Shown: positions 33,968-43,451, numbered from the stretch's first letter. The stretch: DNA of 64,000 nt from Candidatus Gastranaerophilales bacterium HUM_1 (GCA_002103105.1 DAAY01000003.1:62001-126000), one strand, 5' to 3'. The notes: a model not told the origin generated them from the sequence alone. Translations and numbers: made by a program.

Positions 33968-34864
33968 ATGCTTTTATCTCCAGCTTCTATTGATAAACTT
34001 ACAAATATTATTACTGGGTATTCAGGACTAACAAGTAAAATTAACAAATCAGAAATAGACAAAATACTTGAAACCTCTGGTAGCAAAGATATTATTTGCA
34101 CTTATGATGAATGCTTTGTTGAACATACCGATATTATAAATAATCCCCTTTATGCAAGGAAAGAATTTAAACAAGAAAAATATGTTAAGTTACAACTTGA
34201 AAAATTAAACGGAACTTCAAAAATTGCTGATTTCATCACTGTTTACTTTGAACATATATATGATTATACAGACGAGCCAGAAGAAGTTGTTGAATACTTG
34301 AACAGATATTTTGATGACGATGGATATTCTGTTGAAAAAATAGAAGAACTTGATGAGTATAGAATTTATTCCATTGATGATTGCTTAGTAAATTATGATT
34401 GTTTATTTAAAGAGTCCGAAAGGGGAAATTATATCTTGATAAACGAGCATAATGAAAAATGTTTTAATAAGATTAAATCTGGAGATTACACAGGAGCAAT
34501 AACTAACTCTCGCTCCTTATTAGAACAAATTTTAAGAGAAATTCAAATTGATTTTTTGGTTAGAGCTGGCAGACGTCGTAATGGCTATAATGGTAAAATT
34601 GATGTGTTACTTAATGATGTTCTTAATAAAATGAATATAAAAGATGGTTTGCAAGACAAAATTTATCAAGGATATACAAGTTTAGAGGAAGGTTTTAAAT
34701 CGTTGGTACATGGAGTATCTTTAGTTAGACATGGTATGAGTGATGCTCATAATATAACTTATGTACCCTCTGAAAAAGATGCCCTATTAATCGTTAATAC
34801 AGCCAAAACACTTGCGAATTTTATTGTAAGACATTATTTTGAACATTATGTAAATGCTGCGTAA
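33968..34864 (+). CDS. Abi_C-domain (abortive infection C-terminus) protein
   Basis: The 298-residue protein starts one base after the hsdS stop (TAA-ATG). The C-terminal third fits the Abi_C domain: GDYTGAITNSRSLLEQILRE (about 175-195), then DGLQDKIYQGYTSLEEGF and SLVRHGMSDAHNI (about 255-268), which keeps the R-x-x-x-x-DAH signature. The N-terminal part (EFKQEKYVKLQLEKLNG ...) is helical and unassigned. Abi_C proteins occur in phage-exclusion genes such as AbiJ/AbiV-like systems, with an unresolved mechanism. Its place inside the hsd operon implies coupled defence. Confidence 0.78.
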   Translation: MLLSPASIDKLTNIITGYSGLTSKINKSEIDKILETSGSKDIICTYDECFVEHTDIINNPLYARKEFKQEKYVKLQLEKLNGTSKIADFITVYFEHIYDYTDEPEEVVEYLNRYFDDDGYSVEKIEELDEYRIYSIDDCLVNYDCLFKESERGNYILINEHNEKCFNKIKSGDYTGAITNSRSLLEQILREIQIDFLVRAGRRRNGYNGKIDVLLNDVLNKMNIKDGLQDKIYQGYTSLEEGFKSLVHGVSLVRHGMSDAHNITYVPSEKDALLIVNTAKTLANFIVRHYFEHYVNAA

Positions 34865-34896
34865 AATATTTATTATGTTTCAATTATAATTAAGGT

Positions 34897-35712
34897 ATGA
34901 AACGCAAAAGTATTTTTGAAATTATAGAAAATAAGTACAATATAAAAGAAGAAATTGGTAAAATTGATTTCTTATTTAATGATGCACTTTTAATTGTTCA
35001 CAATCAATTAAATTTTCAACAACAGCAGGGAAGTGTTGAGGCAGTAATTGAAGACAGACTTTTCTTTGCTTGGAAACAACGAGGTTCTTGTTTGAATTGC
35101 GAAGAAATGCGTAGAAAATTAGGCATAGATTTAACTAAATATGGCTTAGTTGATATTATAATTCGTCTTGAATATTATTTAAATATTATCAATTTGGCGA
35201 ACACAAAACTTGGGTATCCTAATTGTCAAAAAACTCAACAGTTCGTTATATTAGAAGATAATATCAAAATCTTGCTTGACCATTTAAATTATGAGATTTT
35301 GATAATAGAAAAAGAAGAAAAAGTATTATTGGTACCAAAGAGTCCTGCTGCAACATCAGTTGCCGAAATTTCAACAACTGAAACCGCAACGGCTATTCTA
35401 ATGTATAATCACACCTCTTTAAAAGGTGATTTAAGTCAAAAACAAAGTTTGCTTTTGAAAATATACTTAGAATATGAAAAGTTACTTAAAAATGGTATTG
35501 ACGGTTTTTCCGAATATTTTGACAAAACACGTGGTCTTATAAATAAATTAAATATCAAACATAACAACAAAAAAGAAATAGAAAATCTTGATAATGAGCA
35601 ACTTGAAGAATGGTATGACGAACTGTATCAGCTTTTATTATTTTGTGTGTTAATCAAAGATAATAAGGAACGCAAAGATAAAGCCGAAGAATTTTTAAAG
35701 AGTTTGAAATAA
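34897..35712 (+). CDS. Unknown helical protein inside the hsd operon
   Basis: A 271-residue protein, rich in Leu, Lys, Asn and Glu, with helices over most of its length. It has a CLNCEEMRRKLGIDL segment near 65, a linker of Ala/Thr (SVAEISTTETATAILM, about 155-170), and a C-terminal helical bundle (KQSLLLKIYLEYEKLL). No family is recognised. Its position between Abi_C and Fic in the restriction operon makes an accessory defence role probable, by context only. Confidence 0.65.
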   Translation: MKRKSIFEIIENKYNIKEEIGKIDFLFNDALLIVHNQLNFQQQQGSVEAVIEDRLFFAWKQRGSCLNCEEMRRKLGIDLTKYGLVDIIIRLEYYLNIINLANTKLGYPNCQKTQQFVILEDNIKILLDHLNYEILIIEKEEKVLLVPKSPAATSVAEISTTETATAILMYNHTSLKGDLSQKQSLLLKIYLEYEKLLKNGIDGFSEYFDKTRGLINKLNIKHNNKKEIENLDNEQLEEWYDELYQLLLFCVLIKDNKERKDKAEEFLKSLK

Positions 35713-35787
35713 AATTATCCAACTTGACAAAATGGATAAAAATGGATATAATTGGGTAAAATTAAGACAAAAACGGATATCCAATTA

Positions 35788-36849
35788 ATGATTAAAACTG
35801 ATAATATAAAAATCTCAAACCAAATGCTCACAATAATTTCAGAGATTGACGAGTTTAAAATCACATGGAAATTATTGGGTAAAATGGCTCCTGAAAGATT
35901 AAAGAGCCTTAAAAAAGTAGCAACTATTGAAAGTGTCGGTTCTTCTAATCGTATTGAGGGAAATAAATTATCGGATTTAGAGGTTGAGAAGCTTTTATCG
36001 TCTATCAACAAACAATCTTTTGCAACAAGAGATGAGCAAGAAGTTGCTGGCTACGCAAAATTAATGGATACAATTTTTGAAGATTGGGAAGTTATCCCAC
36101 TATCCGAAAATTACATTAAACAATTACATAAGATTTTATTGCAATTTTCACCAAAAGACGAAAGACACAAAGGAGAATATAAAAAAATATCGAATGCAGT
36201 TGCTGCTTATTCCCCTGACGGTAAAGAATTAGGTATTGTGTTTGAAACAGCAACACCTTTTGAAACTCCGATAAAAATGGAAGAACTTGTAACATGGACA
36301 AGAAAAAATCTTGAAGATAAATTTTTTCATCCATTAATTGTTATTGCAGTTTTTGTTGTTGAATTTCTTGCAATACACCCATTTGAAGACGGAAACGGCA
36401 GATTATCAAGAGCTTTAACATGCTTGTTGCTACTTAAAGCAGGTTATACTTATGTTCCTTATAGCTCAATGGAAGCAATTATAGAAGATAGCAAAGAGGG
36501 CTATTATAGGGCTTTAAGACAAACTCAAACAACTCTAAAAAATGAAAACCCAAATTTTGAACCTTGGTTGGAATTTTTCTTAAAAACATTACAAAAACAA
36601 AAAATTAGACTAGAATACAAGATAAACAATGTAAGTTTAACAACATCAAATAGTGATTTAACAGAATTAGAAGAAAAAATATTGTCTTATTTTAATATAG
36701 TACCATCGGCAACAACCGCCAAAATAGTTGAATATACACAGGCTAACAGAAACACTATAAAAAAAGCTTTGCAAAACTTAGTGAATAAAAATATTTTAAT
36801 ACTTCATTCTAAAGGTCGTGGAGCTTGGTATTCTAAAGGAGATAAATAA
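35788..36849 (+). CDS. Fic/DOC AMPylase-like protein with winged-helix C-terminus
   Basis: Fic enzymes transfer AMP (or another phosphate moiety) to a Ser/Thr/Tyr of a target. The motif HPFEDGNGRLSRA (about 195) is complete (HxFxxGNGR). The N-terminal segment SVGSSNRIEGN carries the inhibitory (S/T)xxxE(G/N) helix, so the enzyme is of the self-inhibited class II kind. The last 60 residues (ATTAKIVEYTQANRNTIKKAL) look like a winged helix, as in regulatory Fic proteins. The ATG at 35788 is chosen; a TTG at 35752 would extend it by 12 residues. It overlaps hsdR by one base (TAATG). Confidence 0.9.
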   Translation: MIKTDNIKISNQMLTIISEIDEFKITWKLLGKMAPERLKSLKKVATIESVGSSNRIEGNKLSDLEVEKLLSSINKQSFATRDEQEVAGYAKLMDTIFEDWEVIPLSENYIKQLHKILLQFSPKDERHKGEYKKISNAVAAYSPDGKELGIVFETATPFETPIKMEELVTWTRKNLEDKFFHPLIVIAVFVVEFLAIHPFEDGNGRLSRALTCLLLLKAGYTYVPYSSMEAIIEDSKEGYYRALRQTQTTLKNENPNFEPWLEFFLKTLQKQKIRLEYKINNVSLTTSNSDLTELEEKILSYFNIVPSATTAKIVEYTQANRNTIKKALQNLVNKNILILHSKGRGAWYSKGDK

Positions 36850-39800
36850 TGCATATAATGTCAGAAGAAGCCTTTGAATTAGATTTAATGAAAGAGTGTG
36901 AAACGCAACTCGGATTTGAGTTGTATGATGCAACTTCTGAAATTATTGGTGGTGAAAATTCAACTTTTGGCAGACAGACAACTGATGAAGTGATTTTATC
37001 CAAGAATTTACGTTCAGCTTTATTAAAACTTAATCCAAATTTACCACAAGAAGCTTTAGATAACGCATATTATGAATTAACACAGGATTTATCTTCAAAA
37101 ACTTCTGTTGGTGCAAATCAATTTATTTATTCAATGTTAAAAGACGGTGTCAAGGTTCAATTCAAAGACAATAACGGTATTGATACGACAGATATTGTTA
37201 AAGTTATTGATTTTCAAGAGCCAAACAATAATGAATATTTACTTATCAGACAATTTAAAATATCTGGAGAAAGATATAATTGCAGAGCTGATTTAATATT
37301 ATTTGTTAATGGCTTACCGCTTGTTTTTATTGAACTAAAAGCAAGTCATAAACATATTGAAAATGCTTTTAATGATAATATTACACACTATAAAAAGGAA
37401 ATTCCTCAAGTATTTTGGTATAACGCATTTATTATTGTATCTAATGGAACAGATGCAAAATTCGGAACGATAACTTCTAAATGGGAACATTTTTCTGATT
37501 GGAAAAAAATTGATAATGACGGAACGAAGGGAATAATTCCTGCTGATACTTTAATGATAGGAATGTGTAAACCAGAGAACCTTTTAGATATTATTGAAAA
37601 TTATACATTATTTCAAGAAACAAAAGGCGGAACCATAAAAATTTGCAGTAAAAATCACCAATTTTTAGGTGTTAATAGTGCAATAGAAAGATTTAAGACT
37701 AATACAGACGGAAAACTTGGTGTTTTTTGGCATACACAGGGAAGCGGAAAAAGTTTTTCAATGATATTTTTTGTTCAAAAAATTCTCCGAAAAATCAAAG
37801 GTAATTGGACTTTTGTTATTGTTACAGACAGAACAGACCTTGATGAACAAATATACAAAAACTTTATTTCAACAGGTGCCGTTACGGAACAAAATATTCA
37901 AGCTAATACAAGAGAACATTTGAAACAGTTATTAAAAGAAGACCATCGAACAATTTTTACTATGATTCAGAAATTTGGAACAGAAGAAAAAGGGCAAAGT
38001 TTTGAACAAATATCTGATAGAAACGATATTATAGTAATAACGGACGAAGCACACCGTACACAATACGGAACGTTAGCAATGAATATGAGAGAAGCTCTTC
38101 CTAATGCTAAGTTTATAGCTTTTACCGGAACTCCTCTTATGAAAAATGATGAAAAAACAAAACGAATTTTTGGCGATTATGTAAGTAAATATACTTTTAA
38201 ACAGTCCATAGAAGATGCGGCTACTGTTCCTTTATATTATGAAGCAAGAATCCCTGAAATGCAGATTACAAATGATGATTTGGAAACTCAACTTCAAAAT
38301 ATTATTGATTCTACTGATTTTACAGATGAACAAGAAGAACAATTTGAAAAAGAATATGTGAATATGTATCAAGTTATTACAAGAGAAGATAGACTTGATG
38401 CGATTGCGAAAGATGTAGTTGAACATTTTATGAATCGTGGTTTTATGGGTAAAGCAATGTATGTTGCAATAGATAAAGCAACCGCAATTAAAATGTATGA
38501 TAAAGTTAAAATAGAATGGGATAAATATATTAAAATTCTTGAAAATAAATTAAAAATTGCAAATGAAGATACTAAAGAAGTTTTGCAAAATCAAATCAAC
38601 TATATGAAAGAAACTGATATGGCAGTAGTTGTATCTTCATCGCAGAATGAGATTGAGCAGATGAAACAAAAGGGTGTTGATATTACTCCTCATAGAAAGA
38701 GAATGAAAACGGAAGATCTAGCCACCAAGTTTAAAGATAAAGATGATAAGTTAAGATTAGTGTTTGTTTGTGCAATGTGGGTTACAGGTTTCGACTGCCC
38801 TACAATTTCAACTCTTTATCTTGATAAAATTTTAAAAGAACATACACTAATGCAAACAATAGCAAGAGCAAACAGAGTATCAGAGGGTAAATACAACGGA
38901 TTAATAGTTGATTATATTGGTATATTTAAAGTATTACAAAAAGCATTGGCAATATACGGAGAACCAACAGACGGCGGAACTTCTGAAGAAGATCCTGCTG
39001 AAACAAAAACCGAATTGATTAAACTATTAGATTCTGAGGCGACAAAAATGAGAAATTTTCTCAATTCAAAGAAAATTGATGTTAATGAAATATTTGACAC
39101 AAGATCATTAGAATGTATAAAAAGGACTGAATATGCCGTTAATACTATTCTAGAAACAGAAAAAGATAAAACAGAATTTTTAAAAGGCGTACAAAATCTA
39201 AAAGCCTTGTTTAAAGCAATTTTACCAGATAGTGAAGCAAGAAGATTTGCAAAATTGATTTTTGTTTGTTCAATTCTATATGCAAAAATAAGAGAAGTTA
39301 CAATTAAATCTATTGATAATACAGAAATTAAACAACTTGCACAACAAGTAGAAGACTTGCTCAATGAATCAATTAATCTTAAATCATACAAAATAAAAGC
39401 CGGAGAAAAACTAGATTTAAGCAAAATAGATTTTGAAGAATTACAACATAGAATTTTGAAAGAAAAACAACATGTATTGTTGGAAAAACTAAAATCAACA
39501 ATTAGTTCTAAACTTTCAATGATGTTAAAAATTAATGATATGAGAAAACATTTTCAAGAAAAATTTGAACAAATTATTGATGAATACAATGCTGGAAAAT
39601 TAACAATGGAACAGATGTATGTTCAATTGGTAGCACTAACAAATGATTTAACAACTGAAGAAAAACGCCATCTTGATGAAAATTTAACAGAAGAAGAACT
39701 CACAATACTTGATATATTAACAAAACCTGAACCAAAACTATCTAAAAAAGAATTTGAAACCGTAAAAGCTGCAGCTCAAAGATTAGTTCAGGTAATTAAA

Positions 39801-39998
39801 AAAGAAAAACTTGTTCTTGATTGGAGAAAAAAACAATCTACCAGAGCAAAAGTTAAAGAAGCAATCGAAATTATTTGTGATGAGGCTTTGCCAGAAATAT
39901 ACAATAAAGATTTATTTCAAGAAAAATGTAATTCTTTGTATAATCATTTTTATGATTATTATAATAATGCACAAGATAATATTTACAATGTCGCATAA
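36849..39998 (+). CDS. hsdR: Type I restriction subunit HsdR
   Basis: The 1049-residue motor and nuclease subunit translocates DNA and cuts it far from the site. The N-terminal nuclease has ADLILFVNGLPLVFIELKA (PD-(D/E)xK, E-x-K present, about 140-160). The helicase core follows: Walker A WHTQGSGKSFS (about 300), DEAH as VITDEAHRTQYG (about 393), then FTGTPLM (motif III) and the later IARANRVSEGK motif. A long helical C-terminus binds HsdM. The start overlaps the fic stop. The last gene of the operon; its stop is 2 bases from the convergent Mu-like operon end. Confidence 0.95.
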   Translation: MHIMSEEAFELDLMKECETQLGFELYDATSEIIGGENSTFGRQTTDEVILSKNLRSALLKLNPNLPQEALDNAYYELTQDLSSKTSVGANQFIYSMLKDGVKVQFKDNNGIDTTDIVKVIDFQEPNNNEYLLIRQFKISGERYNCRADLILFVNGLPLVFIELKASHKHIENAFNDNITHYKKEIPQVFWYNAFIIVSNGTDAKFGTITSKWEHFSDWKKIDNDGTKGIIPADTLMIGMCKPENLLDIIENYTLFQETKGGTIKICSKNHQFLGVNSAIERFKTNTDGKLGVFWHTQGSGKSFSMIFFVQKILRKIKGNWTFVIVTDRTDLDEQIYKNFISTGAVTEQNIQANTREHLKQLLKEDHRTIFTMIQKFGTEEKGQSFEQISDRNDIIVITDEAHRTQYGTLAMNMREALPNAKFIAFTGTPLMKNDEKTKRIFGDYVSKYTFKQSIEDAATVPLYYEARIPEMQITNDDLETQLQNIIDSTDFTDEQEEQFEKEYVNMYQVITREDRLDAIAKDVVEHFMNRGFMGKAMYVAIDKATAIKMYDKVKIEWDKYIKILENKLKIANEDTKEVLQNQINYMKETDMAVVVSSSQNEIEQMKQKGVDITPHRKRMKTEDLATKFKDKDDKLRLVFVCAMWVTGFDCPTISTLYLDKILKEHTLMQTIARANRVSEGKYNGLIVDYIGIFKVLQKALAIYGEPTDGGTSEEDPAETKTELIKLLDSEATKMRNFLNSKKIDVNEIFDTRSLECIKRTEYAVNTILETEKDKTEFLKGVQNLKALFKAILPDSEARRFAKLIFVCSILYAKIREVTIKSIDNTEIKQLAQQVEDLLNESINLKSYKIKAGEKLDLSKIDFEELQHRILKEKQHVLLEKLKSTISSKLSMMLKINDMRKHFQEKFEQIIDEYNAGKLTMEQMYVQLVALTNDLTTEEKRHLDENLTEEELTILDILTKPEPKLSKKEFETVKAAAQRLVQVIKKEKLVLDWRKKQSTRAKVKEAIEIICDEALPEIYNKDLFQEKCNSLYNHFYDYYNNAQDNIYNVA

Positions 39999-39999
39999 A

Positions 40000-40245
40000 T
40001 TAAAATATTTTGTAAGGTTCCCTGCCAAGTACATCTTTCTGAACTTGTCGTATAAATTCCGGAGAGAAAGATTTTGATGCGAATTTTGGTGTTGCGGAAT
40101 TTTTTACAAGGTCTTTTTCGTATTTTTTAATTTTAGGTATATTTTTGATTAGATTAAGCAATGTATAATATTCAGCTTGAGAAGTTTGCATTTTATCATC
40201 AATATTTTTTGAAATTTGTTTCATAAATTTTATTGCGATATCCAT
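40000..40245 (-). CDS. Second half of a split HTH protein of the Mu-like operon
   Basis: The ATG at 40245 overlaps the stop of the 40245-40430 ORF (TGATG), so translation is coupled. The 81-residue product matches the second half of the 141-residue protein at 43452-43877: a helical middle (SKNIDDKMQTSQAEYYTLLN) and an SFSPEFIRQVQKDVLG end against FLTPDVIEEINSKILG. Together the two short ORFs give about 142 residues, the same size as the intact paralogue. It is either a two-subunit version or a frameshifted gene. Confidence 0.7.
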   Translation of the reverse strand: MDIAIKFMKQISKNIDDKMQTSQAEYYTLLNLIKNIPKIKKYEKDLVKNSATPKFASKSFSPEFIRQVQKDVLGREPYKIF

Positions 40246-40430
40246 CAATCAGCACTGAATTTTGTTTCAGATTTGTATTTTTTATCCCGAATTTTATCCC
40301 ACTTGTATTTTTTCTTCCAATAAAAAATCGTCCTGCGGGCAATATCTATATTTTGACAAATTTCATCAACCGACAGTCCTCCTTTAATATATAAGTTTTC
40401 TGCCTGTTTGCATAATTTTATTTTTGACAT
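40245..40430 (-). CDS. Helix-turn-helix half-protein of the Mu-like operon
   Basis: 61 residues with a terminase-small-subunit/transposase style HTH: GGLSVDEICQNIDIARRTIF and a WKKKYKWDKI end. It parallels the N-terminal half of the product of 43452-43877 (LTPEMIAEKLNVSRRTVFNW, WKKKYKWDN). It overlaps the upstream ORF by 13 bases and the downstream one by one base. It probably binds DNA at the element or regulates the operon. Confidence 0.72.
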   Translation of the reverse strand: MSKIKLCKQAENLYIKGGLSVDEICQNIDIARRTIFYWKKKYKWDKIRDKKYKSETKFSAD

Positions 40431-40987
40431 AAATCTTCTTCAAAAATCATTCTATTTTCTTTAAAATTTGTTTTATTTGATAATCTTCGTACTTGAAAAT
40501 TACATTTTCTATCAATTATTCCGAGATTTTGGTAATATTTAATTATTTGATTTAACAAAGACAAATTATTTCTAATTGTCTTGGGTGGTAATTTCTTCAA
40601 TTTATATTCATTAAAAATTTCTTTTATATCATTGTTGCAAATTTCAACAAGATTTTTGTTTTTAAAATAAGGTAATAAATGATATTTTATAACTGAAGAA
40701 TATCGTTTATAGGTTTCAAGTTTGCAATTATTTTTCACATAATCATTTAGAAAATTTTTAAATGCATCTTTGGAAGAAATGTTTTGAATATTTTTATTTG
40801 AAGTTATAAAAATTTCATAATTTTCAGAATTTAAGTTTTCTTTGTATTTATACAAACCTTGTTCAAAGTATATTTTATTACTGTTCAAAAGATGTTCAAG
40901 TTCTATTTTACAATCACATTCTGCAATCATATTAATTTCATCAAGGGTGAATTCTTTTAAATGTTTTGCAAGTTTTTCTATGTTCAA
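40418..40987 (-). CDS. Integrase core-binding-domain protein without catalytic domain
   Basis: The 189-residue protein contains a phage-integrase SAM-like core-binding domain (about 85-165: FLNDYVKNNCKLETYKRYSS, LPPKTIRNNLSLLNQIIKYY). No Arg-His-Arg-Tyr catalytic half follows; the ORF ends at about 189 residues. The N-terminal 80 residues are helical and unrecognised. In a Mu-like operon it could be a DNA-binding accessory to the transposase or the surviving half of a recombinase. The start overlaps the MuB-like stop (ATGA). Confidence 0.7.
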   Translation of the reverse strand: MNIEKLAKHLKEFTLDEINMIAECDCKIELEHLLNSNKIYFEQGLYKYKENLNSENYEIFITSNKNIQNISSKDAFKNFLNDYVKNNCKLETYKRYSSVIKYHLLPYFKNKNLVEICNNDIKEIFNEYKLKKLPPKTIRNNLSLLNQIIKYYQNLGIIDRKCNFQVRRLSNKTNFKENRMIFEEDLCQK

Positions 40988-41664
40988 ATTATATCCTCCA
41001 CTATTTCTTTAGTTATTTCTGTCAAATTATTCTCTTTTGCGACAATTTCAAGTTGGTTTATTAGTTGCACAATTTGTCGAAACCTATTATATTTTTTATG
41101 TATATATTCGATAGAATCAGCTGTAAATTTAATTTCTGCTAATTGATTTATGATTTGAGAAATATCATTTACTCCAAAAGTTTCAAATTTCACAATTTCA
41201 GAAAACCTATCAAAAAGGTGTTTGTACCTTTCAAGTTTTCTGTGTGCTAACCCCATACCAACAAAAATTATTGGACAATCCGTTTCATCGTGAATATCTC
41301 TCAAAATTTCTATCATTTTTAAGTTATTCATCAAATAATCTATTTCATCAACTATAATAAGTTGAGGTTTTTGTTTCAGTTTTTGGACAATCAAATTAAA
41401 ATTATCTGACGCTAAATATCTTGGAATTTCGGCCATTTCTTTTACGATTTCTTCTAGTAACCACCGTCCAGTCATTAAGTTTGTCGCCCTTAAATATATC
41501 GCATCATATTTACAAGCCAACCATAATGCAGTTTGTGATTTCCCAAGTCCAGGTTCGCCATATATTAATCCCATTTTAGGTATATTCTTCGGCTTGTTTA
41601 AAAGATTTTCAACAAGTCCAATAAAGTTTTTCGCGTTAGTTGTTTTAACAAAAATTCTATTCAT
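40984..41664 (-). CDS. MuB-like AAA+ ATPase
   Basis: MuB-type ATPases select target DNA and activate the transposase. The 226-residue protein has Walker A IYGEPGLGKSQTALW (about 35-48), Walker B LIIVDEIDYL (about 108) and a FVGMGLAHRKLERYKHLFDRF segment with the arginine finger region. The start overlaps the transposase stop by 8 bases. A Mu B/TniB/IstB-like AAA+ is the family; the adjoining Mu-type transposase sets MuB. Confidence 0.88.
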   Translation of the reverse strand: MNRIFVKTTNAKNFIGLVENLLNKPKNIPKMGLIYGEPGLGKSQTALWLACKYDAIYLRATNLMTGRWLLEEIVKEMAEIPRYLASDNFNLIVQKLKQKPQLIIVDEIDYLMNNLKMIEILRDIHDETDCPIIFVGMGLAHRKLERYKHLFDRFSEIVKFETFGVNDISQIINQLAEIKFTADSIEYIHKKYNRFRQIVQLINQLEIVAKENNLTEITKEIVEDII

Positions 41665-43360
41665 AAAGTAACTTGTACTCCTTAGTTTGTTTAAAGCCTG
41701 TTATCCATTTATCATTCGGATTATTTTTGATTAAATACTCATATTTTTCTGAATTATTCTTGAATATTTTTTGAACACATTTTGAACGCTCTTTGAACTC
41801 TTTTTGAATAGGGTTTGAATTTTCTTCAAGCATTTTGGTTTCTAAATATTTAACTTCATCGTTAGATAAATATTCTCTAACTGAATTTATGGTTTTCTTA
41901 TGTAATTTTCTCTGTTTTACAATTTTTTGTTTGTAATCTTCAAAATCAGTAACAGCACCCAACAATTTTGCCATTGGGTGAGTTTCAGTAACTTGTTCTG
42001 CCGTACATAAATATTCACCTTTTGTGGTAAAAACTTTAATACTCGTCAAGTCAAACAAATTGTATTTAATTAGAACCTTACTTTTAAATCCATAAAGGCG
42101 TTCATCAAAATAATCACAATTTAAAAACCTGATTCCGTTTCTCTGTATAGTCTTAACTTCAGTTGCAAGCATCAAATTGTCAAGTAAATTAATATTTACA
42201 TTTTGTTGCTTTCTACTTTCTAAAACTTCTGCTATTGTTTTATTTGGTGCATTCGGACAAGGTTGAGAATTTTTAAAATTCAGCCACATATCAATCATTT
42301 TTATTGTTTCCTCTAAAGTCGGAATAAAATCATTATGTAATTGCTTGTGTAACTTTTCATTTCTCATCAGGTAAGCAGGTTTATTATCTATACTTGAACC
42401 TACATAACTTGGTAATAATTTTTCAAAACCTTCTTGAAACTCTTTAAAAAATCTTTCAATAACTTTTGCTCTTGCATTATATGGTCTTGCAAATACTGTT
42501 TCTATCCCAAGTTTTGAATAAAGACCTTGGAATCCCAATTCTGTGAAACCTTTATCGTCAGTAAAATATTTTGCTCTAAATGCTCTACCGTTATCTTGGT
42601 AAACTATTTTAGGTATCATATCAAGGTTTATTATTGAATTTCTTAAAGCACTTGCAATACATTGAGTATTTTCCTCTAACATAATTTCATAACCCACAAG
42701 TGCTATTGATTTCCAATCTAAAAATCCAACTAATGTTGCTCTTGAGGGTTTACCTGTAAACGGATTAATTACATTGAATGCTAATTTATGACCATCAGCG
42801 ACTAAAATATCTCCAACTTCAAGCAAACTTGCATCTCTTTTAATATATGGTTCAACTTTATCTGATAGTGCTTTTTCACCATCTCTTGCTAGAACCCATT
42901 TGTCATAATTATTTTTCTTGAACCAATTCGCATATTTTCTAAAAGTAATATCTGCTGGAATATATGATTGTCCTTGTTGTTGAAGTTTGTATTTTGTAAG
43001 TGCTATTGCTTTTCCAATGCAAAGTCTATTGGGGTGCAAAAGCAATCCCATAAATATTTTAATTTCTTCATCAGTTAAACAAGTTCTGTATTCATCTACC
43101 TTTGCATATTTGTATTGTGGGATAAGTTTAGTGTAATCTTCTGTTTCATTGAGTATGTTTTTCCATCTATGAAGAGTTCCTCTACTGATTTTACCTAATA
43201 TATCAAAAAGGTGAGAATTACTTGTATTATGCAAATTTACAAAGTCATAATCTGCTTGAAGTTTATTTGTAGATTTCTTTCTAAAATCTAACCATTGATG
43301 AACAATATCTAATCTCGCAAGTGCAATTTTCTTTGATTGTTCTGGAGTGAATTCGACCAT
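41657..43360 (-). CDS. Mu-like DDE transposase (MuA family)
   Basis: The 567-residue protein has the Mu/rve integrase core: ILVADGHKLAFNV (first Asp, about 196), VYQDNGRAFRAKY (second Asp, about 263) and PYNARAKVIERFFKEF (catalytic Glu, about 305), completing D-D-E. N-terminal HTH regions (HLFDILGKISRGTLHRW) bind the ends, and the C-terminal part (about 400-567) fits the Mu C-terminal beta-barrel and helices. With the MuB-like ATPase downstream, it is a Mu-type transposition module. No head, tail or Mom/Gam genes are nearby, so it is a transposon or decayed prophage. No RBS analysis needed for the ATG at 43360. Confidence 0.93.
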   Translation of the reverse strand: MVEFTPEQSKKIALARLDIVHQWLDFRKKSTNKLQADYDFVNLHNTSNSHLFDILGKISRGTLHRWKNILNETEDYTKLIPQYKYAKVDEYRTCLTDEEIKIFMGLLLHPNRLCIGKAIALTKYKLQQQGQSYIPADITFRKYANWFKKNNYDKWVLARDGEKALSDKVEPYIKRDASLLEVGDILVADGHKLAFNVINPFTGKPSRATLVGFLDWKSIALVGYEIMLEENTQCIASALRNSIINLDMIPKIVYQDNGRAFRAKYFTDDKGFTELGFQGLYSKLGIETVFARPYNARAKVIERFFKEFQEGFEKLLPSYVGSSIDNKPAYLMRNEKLHKQLHNDFIPTLEETIKMIDMWLNFKNSQPCPNAPNKTIAEVLESRKQQNVNINLLDNLMLATEVKTIQRNGIRFLNCDYFDERLYGFKSKVLIKYNLFDLTSIKVFTTKGEYLCTAEQVTETHPMAKLLGAVTDFEDYKQKIVKQRKLHKKTINSVREYLSNDEVKYLETKMLEENSNPIQKEFKERSKCVQKIFKNNSEKYEYLIKNNPNDKWITGFKQTKEYKLLYE

Positions 43361-43451
43361 GTTTTTATTCCTTTATTACACAACCATTCATCACTCTTTA
43401 TCTCAATTAAATCAACTCTTCGTTTCATTCTTAGAGACAATTCGACACAAT

